A DNA stretch of 64,000 nt. It comes from Poriferisodalis sp965208925 (GTDB lineage: Bacteria > Actinomycetota > Acidimicrobiia > Acidimicrobiales > Poriferisodalaceae). A model generated the notes under the pieces. The model made no database searches and was not told the DNA's origin. It saw only the letters and a program-made list of their open reading frames with translations. Positions 30,296 through 38,274 of the stretch are shown here, one piece after another; positions within the stretch are counted from its first letter, which is position 1; each line of letters starts with the position of its first letter. The translations under genes and the position numbers were made by a program. Location of the stretch: assembly GCF_965208925.1 (NCBI RefSeq), contig NZ_OZ242364.1, positions 1-64,000 on the forward strand, given 5' to 3'.

Positions 30296-32680
30296 CTAGA
30301 GCCCCCCGACGGGGTTCCGGTGAATCGTGACCGTGTAGGTCTGCCAGTTCGAGCCGTCCGCGGAATGAACCAAGATGGTGATCTCGTTCTCGCCCACGTC
30401 CAGGTTCACTTGGTGCCGATTTCCAGTGCCGGAGCCGGGCTCGATCTGCACAGTGGCGTCGCTCACCTCACTGGTCGCTGATACGAACACATTGCTCACG
30501 CGGTTGTTCACGGTCGCCCGGTAGTTCGGAGTGAACGGCGCGAACGTGCCGAAGTCGATGTACTCAATCTGTGATTCTGCCGGTGTCGCGGCAGTAGATG
30601 ACTTGGCTGAGCTTCCGCTTCCGCTCCCAGTATCGACGGCCCTGCCGATCTCGAGTGATTCCAGCGCAGCACTCGGGGGCATCTTGTAGGCCTTGAGCGA
30701 GCCTGTGCCAAAGAAGTCGTCGCCTTCGGGTTCGGCGAATTCTCCCAGCCACATGAAGTCTCCGTCAGACCACAGCGAGCGCTTCGTCGTGTTGGCGCCA
30801 TCGCCATCCGGGTGGAACCAGAAGTTGGTCAACGCGGCGCCGCTCTCCAGCGCGTAGGCATAGACCGTCGTCTTGTCTTGGTCATCGGTCACCCACATCG
30901 TGGTTCCATTGGACCACAACCCGGACGGATTCCGATTGCCGCTGGCCGTCTCGAAGCTCAAAGTGTCATCCAGAACGCCGGTCGCGAGGTCATAGGCAAA
31001 GATCCTCTGGCTGGATCTATTGGCTACCCATATAGTTGTGCCGTCAGACCACAATCCGCTCGGACGCCTGTTTTCGACTGGCAGTTCGATGTCATGCTCA
31101 GGCTCGTGGTCTCCGGACTCGAGATTGTGAGCGGCCAACCGCCTCTCATTCGGGTTAGACGGGTCGGATATCCACATAGTAGTGCCATCCGACCACAAGC
31201 CGTCCGATGACCATATCGTGTAGCTGACACCTATATCGCGTGCGGGCTCATGCTCCCCGGTCTTGGGGTTCACGGCAAACACACTGTTTGAATGATAATC
31301 GCCAACCCACATGGTGGTGCCATCCGACCACAGGCCGCCAGGACTGATATTTCCCCCGTGAGATTGGACCAATTCTGGCGAGAACTCGACATCGTGCTCT
31401 GGCACCCGGTCGAAGGTCTCGGGATGGTCTCGCTCGACCTCGATCGAATATACCTTGGCTGCGCCGCCTGCTGCGGTGACAGTGACGGTGATCGTGTTGG
31501 CTCCCGGACTCAAGTCTACTTGGTGGCCGTCCTCGTCCGGATCGGCGTCGGCGGGTTCGATGGAAACAATGCCCGAAGGAGCATCGCCGGAGACGGTCAA
31601 TGACGTCGCCTCGGCGGTGACCGTGACGGAGTCGAGCCAGGTGGGCACAGTGCCGCTCTGGTAGCTGGTGGTCTCGGTCGAGAACCGGGGCGACATGCCG
31701 GCGTCGCTCAGTCCGAGCGATTTCAGGGCCGGCCGTTCGGGCATATGAAAGGCATAGATTCCCTTGTTGGAACTGAACTTTCCGATAGGCACCCACATCG
31801 TGGTTCCGTCAGACCAGAGGCCTGCAGGACCGAACTCGCCGTCGTAGTTGTAATGCGAGAAGGCCTCGACGTCGGCGTCGATGTCATAGTGTGGCTGACG
31901 GCGGCCGGTGGCCAACTCGTAGGCCAAGATCTGCTTGGTCTTGCCCTCGAGGAGCCACATGGTGAGTCCGTCAGACCAAATGCCCCTCACCCAGTCCTTC
32001 AAGCCAAAGCCGGTGCTGAAGGACCGTTCGTCTGAGAAGGCGCCGGTCTCCAAGTCGTAGGCAAAAATGACGCCGTTGTGGTCCGACACCCACAGGGTGG
32101 TGCCGTCCCCCCACAACCCTCTCGGCTTACCGTTACGGTACGCCGCCCACTCCGCTGATGACACGCCATCGTAGGGGTCTTTGAGGTCGATGTCTCGCTC
32201 GTTCCGGCGCGAGCCGGACTCTAGCTCGTAGGCGAACAGCCAATCGCGGCTGTCATCTATGGCCACCCACATGATAGTCCCGTCAGACCACATGTCACGA
32301 ACATTTCTGTGCCAGTCGACTCGCAGCCCGTCATTGTCCTTGTCGGCAATGCGTTCGCCGGAATCGAAGTCGTAAGCAAATATCTTGTCGGCAATATGCC
32401 CGTCGCTCACCCACACGGTGCTGCCGTCGGACCAGATGCCGTGCAATATCGGAGACTGACGGCCGTCATCGTCAAGGTTCAGAAGATCGCGCGAGGGATC
32501 CCGGTCTGGGTTGGACTCCTCGGGCGTCGACTCGGTCGAGTCTTGGGCGCCGACGGGGTTCACTGCCGTCGCCGCCAGGAGCGCGAAGACAGCCAATAGC
32601 GACATCAGCAGTCGGGACGGCCGGCCGGCTCGCCCGGCTGTCAACCTGTACTTCTTGTCTCGGCCTGTTGACCCTTGCAT
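30296..32680 (-). CDS. Secreted surface protein: two WSDG five-repeat modules; ends in VGGL
   Basis: About 794 residues. Start taken at ATG 32680 (MQGSTGRDKK) because AAAGGC lies six bases upstream; an ATG seven codons earlier is possible. The signal peptide ends NPVGAQ. Five repeats (GIWSDGSTVWVSD through GLWSDGTTMWVPI) end in IYAFHMPERPALKSLGLSD, followed by a cadherin-like domain (SPGANTITVTVTAAGG), five more repeats ending in LKAYKMPPSAALESLEIG, and a final cadherin-like domain ending in HRNPVGGL. Part of a minus-strand run with the genes at 32745 and 35015. No anchor motif. Confidence 0.85.
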   Translation of the reverse strand: MQGSTGRDKKYRLTAGRAGRPSRLLMSLLAVFALLAATAVNPVGAQDSTESTPEESNPDRDPSRDLLNLDDDGRQSPILHGIWSDGSTVWVSDGHIADKIFAYDFDSGERIADKDNDGLRVDWHRNVRDMWSDGTIMWVAIDDSRDWLFAYELESGSRRNERDIDLKDPYDGVSSAEWAAYRNGKPRGLWGDGTTLWVSDHNGVIFAYDLETGAFSDERSFSTGFGLKDWVRGIWSDGLTMWLLEGKTKQILAYELATGRRQPHYDIDADVEAFSHYNYDGEFGPAGLWSDGTTMWVPIGKFSSNKGIYAFHMPERPALKSLGLSDAGMSPRFSTETTSYQSGTVPTWLDSVTVTAEATSLTVSGDAPSGIVSIEPADADPDEDGHQVDLSPGANTITVTVTAAGGAAKVYSIEVERDHPETFDRVPEHDVEFSPELVQSHGGNISPGGLWSDGTTMWVGDYHSNSVFAVNPKTGEHEPARDIGVSYTIWSSDGLWSDGTTMWISDPSNPNERRLAAHNLESGDHEPEHDIELPVENRRPSGLWSDGTTIWVANRSSQRIFAYDLATGVLDDTLSFETASGNRNPSGLWSNGTTMWVTDDQDKTTVYAYALESGAALTNFWFHPDGDGANTTKRSLWSDGDFMWLGEFAEPEGDDFFGTGSLKAYKMPPSAALESLEIGRAVDTGSGSGSSAKSSTAATPAESQIEYIDFGTFAPFTPNYRATVNNRVSNVFVSATSEVSDATVQIEPGSGTGNRHQVNLDVGENEITILVHSADGSNWQTYTVTIHRNPVGGL

Positions 32681-32744
32681 CAGGATGCCTTTCTTGTTCA
32701 TGCCGACTTCGCTTTCTCGGTAGTTCTCGGTGACCTGTCGGGGC

Positions 32745-34976
32745 CTACAGCCCGCCTGGAGCGGCGACCCTCTGAGAGGAGCCGCCTTCGACCGCGCTGT
32801 GCTTCAACTTGGCTGCGGTTCCGTCGGCGTTGACGATCGTGCCGCCATTGAGCTGCAGAGAGTTAGCGGGAATCGTCACGCCGTCGCTGTCGGAGTCGCC
32901 TTGGACGATCGTGTAGCGGAACACGGCCGTTGCGCCGTCGCTGCCTGCGTAGTCGGCCAAGCGTTCGACTCCGCCGATGTCCAGCGCAATCTGCGGGGTG
33001 CCCGTCACCGTGACACCGGAATCGAATCGGACATTCACCGTGATGACATCGCCGACGAAATAGTTGCCGCCGGCGCGACTCGAACTGAACTCGACACTCT
33101 GGATCCTGGGAGGAGCTGCCGAAACGGTCACCACAACGTCGAGCGTCGCTTCGTAACCCTCGAAGACTTGCGACATGGCAACGATGGTCACCTCGTAGTC
33201 GCTGTCACCGTCAGCATCGAGTGGCTCGGCGTGATGCGGCTGGCTGGCGAACTCCAGTGAAACCCCATCATCGACGTCGGTGAGTCGAAAGTCGTCCTTG
33301 TCTGCGCCTTCCAAGGACCAAGACACATACGCGCCGTAATTCGTAACGCTGAAGGTGCCGACTGACTCGTCGGTTCCGGTGTAGACCGTCGCCGATGACG
33401 AACCCAGTATCTCGAAAGGCGGCGGCTGAACCAGGTGTGGGGCACTGTCCGTCACTGGGCCGTGCGTCAGCGGCGAGTGCCTTCCCCGTCTGTCAGTGAT
33501 TGAGCCTCCGTTGAGCCGCAGGGAAGTGGAGTCAATCGAGACGCCGTTGTTGTCCTCATCGCCGTCGACAACGGTGTATTCGAAAAATACATATGGCCCG
33601 CGTGCGGAGAGAAATTCGGCGGTTCGTGCAGTGCCACCGACGTTGAGCAGCAACTGAGGTGCACCATCGACCACCACTGGCTCTTCGAGCTGAGCCCATT
33701 GCGGAGCCGCGGGGTCGCCGAAGTGGACCCTGACGCGGATGGTGTCACCGGGGTAGAACACAGGGCCTCCAGCTAGGCGGAAATCGAGGCCAAGCACCGC
33801 AGGCCCGTCGCCTTGGACCGTGACGGTTGCGTCGGCAGACCCGGAGCGGCCGCCGCTCGTGCTGGCTTCCACGGTGACCTCGTACACATCGTCGCCGTCG
33901 GCGTCGTCGCCGCCTGAGTACTGGTACGCGGCGGCGAAGCCCAGGTCGCCGTCGCTGCTGATCTGCAACATGTCGCTGTCAGGACCGGACAGTGACCATT
34001 CGACGTTCTCGCTGGTACCTGTCGCACTGAAAGACCCCACGTCGCCGCTGAACCCGCTGGGGACCGCATAGGACGTGCGCCCTTGGAGCGTCAGCGGCAC
34101 TGGGTGCGTCGTCACCGTCAGGATTTCCGATTCCTGATTCCACTCATGAACCTGGCTCGCCTGACGTATCACGAACCGCTTCGCGGGCACATGGAGCGTT
34201 ACCGACCCTCGGCCGAGATCAGTCCGACGTAGCGTGAGGTGGTACAGCTGATCGCTCAGGCCCCGAACATCGCTTATCCAGCCTCCCGTGACGTCGATAT
34301 CCGACCATGCTTCAAAGGCCGTACCATCATCAGCGGTAGTAACCACCGGGTGTGAAAGGCGCAGTTGAACATCGAATTCGGCAGCGGCAATCGGCTCGGG
34401 AGACTGCAATTCCCAAGCAACTGTCAACGGGGCGCCAATCGTAAACTCAATCGAGCCCGCCTCATTCGTCTCGCCTTCGAACTCCACACTCCCTGCCGGA
34501 ACCGACACCGTCAAAGTCTCAGAGTCGGCGCCGAAGTCGGGTCGAATCTCGAAGAACTTGATATGCGGGCCGCGATGATGATCGATGGCTCTCAAGACGG
34601 TTCCATTGACCACTTCGACACTGTCCAAGTCGAAATCCGTCACTTGCACTGCTGACCCGTCGCGAAGAAATGCGACACGAACAATGAAGTCAGCCCGCAC
34701 TGTCGTGCGGTTCGTCTCGGTGCCCGACTCACTCACCCTGTGGAGCCATGGCGTCAGCGTGCGGGCACGGTCGTCAACGGCGCTTTCTCCGCCAGCGTCC
34801 TCGGGCTGCGATTCAGTTGATTCTTGGGCGCCGGCGGGACTCACCGCCGCTGCCAGCAGTAGCACCAGCACAGCAAGAAGCTGCATCAGCCGCCGGGATA
34901 CCGAAGTCAGGAAGCTGTTGTGCCCGGCAATCCTCTCGGCGTGGGGCCTCCGAAATTGGGTCTTTGGCCGGTCCAT
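32745..34976 (-). CDS. Secreted multi-domain beta-sandwich protein; ends in PGGL
   Basis: 743 residues. ATG at 34976 with CAAGGAAG five bases upstream; signal peptide core LLAVLVLLLAAAVSPAGAQ. No WSDG repeats. Instead there are alternating beta domains: cadherin-like segments (FSGDVGSFSATGTSENVEWSLS; DYEVTIVA) and a recurrent domain with ITVNVRF...TPQIALDIGGVERLADY...VQGDSDSDGV...NSLQLNGG, seen in many bacterial surface proteins. The C-terminal ~110 residues are nearly the same as in the next gene and end RVAAPGGL. Likely a paralogue pair with 35015-36769, 38 bases apart, probably co-transcribed. Function unknown; an adhesive or structural role is inferred. Confidence 0.83.
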   Translation of the reverse strand: MDRPKTQFRRPHAERIAGHNSFLTSVSRRLMQLLAVLVLLLAAAVSPAGAQESTESQPEDAGGESAVDDRARTLTPWLHRVSESGTETNRTTVRADFIVRVAFLRDGSAVQVTDFDLDSVEVVNGTVLRAIDHHRGPHIKFFEIRPDFGADSETLTVSVPAGSVEFEGETNEAGSIEFTIGAPLTVAWELQSPEPIAAAEFDVQLRLSHPVVTTADDGTAFEAWSDIDVTGGWISDVRGLSDQLYHLTLRRTDLGRGSVTLHVPAKRFVIRQASQVHEWNQESEILTVTTHPVPLTLQGRTSYAVPSGFSGDVGSFSATGTSENVEWSLSGPDSDMLQISSDGDLGFAAAYQYSGGDDADGDDVYEVTVEASTSGGRSGSADATVTVQGDGPAVLGLDFRLAGGPVFYPGDTIRVRVHFGDPAAPQWAQLEEPVVVDGAPQLLLNVGGTARTAEFLSARGPYVFFEYTVVDGDEDNNGVSIDSTSLRLNGGSITDRRGRHSPLTHGPVTDSAPHLVQPPPFEILGSSSATVYTGTDESVGTFSVTNYGAYVSWSLEGADKDDFRLTDVDDGVSLEFASQPHHAEPLDADGDSDYEVTIVAMSQVFEGYEATLDVVVTVSAAPPRIQSVEFSSSRAGGNYFVGDVITVNVRFDSGVTVTGTPQIALDIGGVERLADYAGSDGATAVFRYTIVQGDSDSDGVTIPANSLQLNGGTIVNADGTAAKLKHSAVEGGSSQRVAAPGGL

Positions 34977-35014
34977 GTCAACTTCCTTGCTTGCGGACCA
35001 GATCTATCGGGGCT

Positions 35015-36769
35015 CTACAGCCCGCCTGGGGTGGCGACTCTCTGAGAGGAGCCGCCTTCGACCGCGGTGTGCTTCAACTCGGCTGCGGTTCCATCGGCGT
35101 TGGCGATCGTGCCGCCGTTGAGCCGCAGGGAATTCGCAGGAATCGTCACGCCGTCGCTGTCGGCGTCGCCTTCGACGACCGTGTAGCGGAACACGACCAC
35201 CGCTGCGTCAGTGCTGTGGTAATCGGCCAGGCGTTCGACCCCGCCGATGTCCAGCGCTATCTGAGGCGTGCCCGTGACCGTGACGCTCGTGTCGAATTCG
35301 ACATTCACCGTGATGACGTCGCCGACGGCGTAGTTGCCGTCATCAAGACTCGTACCCGATGAGACGTTCCTGCCAGGACTCTGACCGAAGGAGATATTGT
35401 CGATTTCGGGAGGAGGAGCGACGACAGTCACCACGAGGTCAATAGACGCCTCGTATCCCCCAATTCTGCCGATGTCGAAGCCGATTTCTTCCGCATGGAG
35501 GATGTCTTCTTCCGCAATGGCGACGATGGTCACTTCGTAGTCGTTTTGGCCGTCGTCATCGAGCGGCGTGGCGTGATCTGGGGGGCTGGCAAAATGCAGA
35601 TCGACTCTTTTGCCGCTGTCACCGACTTCGCCTGATGCTCGGAAGTGCTGGCTGTCTGGGCCAATCAGAATCCACCTCACCCATTTGTTTTCAGCCGTGG
35701 TGAACCTGTAGACGAATTTGGCCCCCCCGTACCTCGTCAACGATGTCGGACCCGTTATCTCGAAGGGCACCGGACGCACCACGTGATCGGGACTGGATGC
35801 CACCTGGGAATTCGTCAAGGGCGACTTGCTTCCGTTGCTGTCGGCTATCGAACCGCCATTGAGGCGCAGAGAATTCTTGTCAATCGAAACTCCATTAGCG
35901 TCTTCATCGTCGGCGGCAACGGTGTATTCGAAGAAGACCTGCGATTGATGCGACGAGCTGTACTCGGCGACTCGGGTTGTGCCTCCGACATTCAGCATCA
36001 GCCGAGGTGAGCCCCCGACACGAACTGATATCGGAGCGTCGCCGTAGCCGAACGTGACCGTGGCGCTGATGGTGTCGCCGGGATAGTAGACAGAACGCTC
36101 GCCCTTGAGGATCAAGCGTTCGTCGGGGTTCGGAGGACCCAGATGGATGTCGATCACCCGGGGTCCGTCGCCGATGACGCCTACACTTGTGTCGGCGGAC
36201 CCGGAGCGGCCAGCGCTGGTGCTGGCTTCTACCGTGACCTCGAACACGTCGTCGCCATTGGCGTCGTTTCCGCCCACGAATTGCGCATATTGCGGCGCCG
36301 CGAAGCACAGCACGCCGCTGTTGCTGATCTGCAAGAGGTCGCTGTCGGGGCCGGACAGCGACCATTGAACCTCATCGTCAGCATTGTCGTCGTCCGCACA
36401 GGTGTCAGCGGAGTCGTCATCCGCCGAGTCGCTGTCAGCAGAGTCGCCGACAGCGGAGTCGTCATCCGCTACGACACGATCCGCCACGATGTGGAACCGC
36501 CCCAAGACGCCAGAAAACCCGCTGGGAACTTCGGCGGAGTTGCCCCCGCCGATCACCAGCGGCGGCATCGACTCTGTCTGCGTCTCTGAATCGTCACCGA
36601 CAGAGTCTTCGGGCGACGACTCGGACGATTCCTGAGCGCCGACGGGATTCACCGTCGTCGCCACCATGAGCACGAATGCTGCAAGAAGCGACAGCATCGT
36701 TCGCCAATGAGCGAGCGCATTCCGAGCAGAACCCTCGCGCTGGCGAGCTTCGCGGATCGACCTGTCCAT
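35015..36769 (-). CDS. Secreted multi-domain beta-sandwich protein, paralogue of the 32745 gene; ends in PGGL
   Basis: 584 residues. ATG at 36769 with GAAAGGAA upstream. Signal peptide core MLSLLAAFVLMVATTVNPVGAQ, then an acidic Asp/Ser stretch and a cadherin-like domain (WSLSGPDSDLLQIS). Two copies of the TPQIALDIGG/GDADSDGV-type domain follow, with an intervening DYEVTIVA segment, and the protein ends RVATPGGL. It is the first gene of a probable run with 32745 and possibly 30296. No catalytic motif seen. Confidence 0.83.
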   Translation of the reverse strand: MDRSIREARQREGSARNALAHWRTMLSLLAAFVLMVATTVNPVGAQESSESSPEDSVGDDSETQTESMPPLVIGGGNSAEVPSGFSGVLGRFHIVADRVVADDDSAVGDSADSDSADDDSADTCADDDNADDEVQWSLSGPDSDLLQISNSGVLCFAAPQYAQFVGGNDANGDDVFEVTVEASTSAGRSGSADTSVGVIGDGPRVIDIHLGPPNPDERLILKGERSVYYPGDTISATVTFGYGDAPISVRVGGSPRLMLNVGGTTRVAEYSSSHQSQVFFEYTVAADDEDANGVSIDKNSLRLNGGSIADSNGSKSPLTNSQVASSPDHVVRPVPFEITGPTSLTRYGGAKFVYRFTTAENKWVRWILIGPDSQHFRASGEVGDSGKRVDLHFASPPDHATPLDDDGQNDYEVTIVAIAEEDILHAEEIGFDIGRIGGYEASIDLVVTVVAPPPEIDNISFGQSPGRNVSSGTSLDDGNYAVGDVITVNVEFDTSVTVTGTPQIALDIGGVERLADYHSTDAAVVVFRYTVVEGDADSDGVTIPANSLRLNGGTIANADGTAAELKHTAVEGGSSQRVATPGGL

Positions 36770-36867
36770 GACGGTTCCTTTCTCAGGCGGTGCCGCGGAC
36801 GATTCGCGGCGTCTGCAGAACGAGCGGTCTCCGTTGAGCGGGCGCAGAGCTGTCCCCCATTCGCGGC

Positions 36868-38031
36868 TCAGCCGCCTTCAGCGAGGCGGTACCAGCCGCC
36901 GCCGATGAGGGTTCCGTCGACGTCGATCAGCCACATGCGCATGGTCTCGGGGCCGATGCCTTCAGGGTTGTCGTCGGCGGTGATCCAGCCGCCTTCGGCG
37001 GTGGCATTGCGCACTGCGGGCCCCAGGAGATCTTCAATGTCGGTGTCGATGAGCCCGGGATCGATGTGTGCCAGGATCGTGCCGTCGGGAGCAGCGGCGA
37101 TTCCCGTGAAGAGCCCGTCGAGCGTGACGGTGCGGTTGTAGTACTCCGCGAGCGGTATGAGGCCTGTGTTGACGCCTCCGGGCTCGGTGGAGAACTCGAG
37201 GAAAGCCTCCAGCCCGCCGCTGCGGAAATGCTCGGCCGCCTCCGAGAAGAGCTGAGGCGCGAACTCCTCGGTGTCGACGTACCAGCCCGAGCCGAACAAC
37301 AGGCCGTCGTGGCGCACCACCCAGGCGTTCTTGAACTCGAACGAGTCTTCGTCGCCGAGTGCGCCGCTCGCCGGATTGGAGAAGACGTAGGGCACCCACT
37401 TGCCGGCCTGGGTGGCCGTGAGCATCTCGGCTCCGAAGACGTACCCGTTGACGTCGGTGCCGATCCAGCCGTTCAGGTCAGCCCCCAGGCGGTTGTCGTC
37501 GTAGTGACCGATGATCGTGTCGTCGGAGTCGACGACGAAGACGTACCACTGGCCGTCGACGCTGTCGGGGCTGTTGACCTCGTCAAGCAGCGCGTCCAGC
37601 CCTGCGCTGTCGTAGAGGTCGATGGCCTGGCTCACGACGAACCGGGTGTAGGCCGCGGCATCCGACTTCGGCGGCGGCCCGTCGCTGACCGCTGCCTCGT
37701 CAGGCTGAGCCTCGGCGTCGTCGCCCGCCGGCTCGGCCTCGACATCGTCGCCCGCCGGCTCTGAATCGACATCATCGCCCGCCGGCTCCGGCTCGGCTTC
37801 TGCGCTTGCCGGCGTCGATGTCGTCGCACTCGGTGCTGTAGCTGGGGCGGCCGTCGCCGCAGTGACCTCTTCGGTCTCGACGACGGACGCGTCGGGCATG
37901 TCGGCCTGCGGCTCGTCGTCTGCGGTGCAGCCGGCTGCCAAGAGCGCGGCCGCAACCACACAGACCGTTGCGAGGCGGCGCGCCGATCGCGCTGATCCTC
38001 CCCGCACAGAACGCCCGATCGCACCGTCCAC
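36868..38031 (-). CDS. Lipoprotein with Cache-like sensor domains
   Basis: About 387 residues. A GTG at 38031 follows AAGGAG at six bases; an earlier GTG (38061) is possible. The hydrophobic segment ends in the lipobox LLAAGC, so the mature protein should be lipid-anchored. After an Ala/Glu/Asp-rich linker with EPAGDDVE repeats come two Cache-type extracellular sensor segments (AIDLYDSAGLDALLDEV...GQWYVFVVDSDDTIIGHY; FRSGGLEAFLEFSTE...TILAHIDPGL), each with the helix plus PAS-like beta pattern. Such lipoproteins bind small ligands outside the cell; the ligand is unknown. The C-terminus is RLAEGG. A TGTGCT-type promoter motif is upstream. Confidence 0.82.
   Translation of the reverse strand: MDGAIGRSVRGGSARSARRLATVCVVAAALLAAGCTADDEPQADMPDASVVETEEVTAATAAPATAPSATTSTPASAEAEPEPAGDDVDSEPAGDDVEAEPAGDDAEAQPDEAAVSDGPPPKSDAAAYTRFVVSQAIDLYDSAGLDALLDEVNSPDSVDGQWYVFVVDSDDTIIGHYDDNRLGADLNGWIGTDVNGYVFGAEMLTATQAGKWVPYVFSNPASGALGDEDSFEFKNAWVVRHDGLLFGSGWYVDTEEFAPQLFSEAAEHFRSGGLEAFLEFSTEPGGVNTGLIPLAEYYNRTVTLDGLFTGIAAAPDGTILAHIDPGLIDTDIEDLLGPAVRNATAEGGWITADDNPEGIGPETMRMWLIDVDGTLIGGGWYRLAEGG
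37705..37800 (-). repeat. 30-bp tandem repeats coding EPAGDDVE linker
   Basis: Three near-identical 30-base units encode VDSEPAGDDVEAEPAGDDAE in the lipoprotein linker. Length variation would not shift the frame. Confidence 0.65.
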
Positions 38032-38088
38032 CACTCGCTCCTTCGAAGCAACTGCCGACACCGAGTAGCTGCCGACACTGTTGGGCCG

Positions 38089-38102
38089 ACTCTACAGCAC
38101 AC
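38089..38102 (-). promoter_or_regulatory. Possible -10 region for the Cache lipoprotein
   Basis: Minus strand GTGTGCTGTAGAGT, about 60 bases before the GTG start, shares the TGTGCT(A/G)TAG pattern with the elements at 9724 and 11929. Confidence 0.3.
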
Positions 38103-38274
38103 TCAGGTCAGCACTCTTCCATCACCACAGCATCAGCATGGCTCCGTCAGCACGGCACGATCGGCACAGCACCGGCACCCGCCTCCAGCGAGGCCATCCG
38201 CTGGGCTCAAGGGCCACGGAATGGTCGCCGAGCGCACGGAAGCACCCGGGTGACAGTGCGATCTGTAGGGCGAT

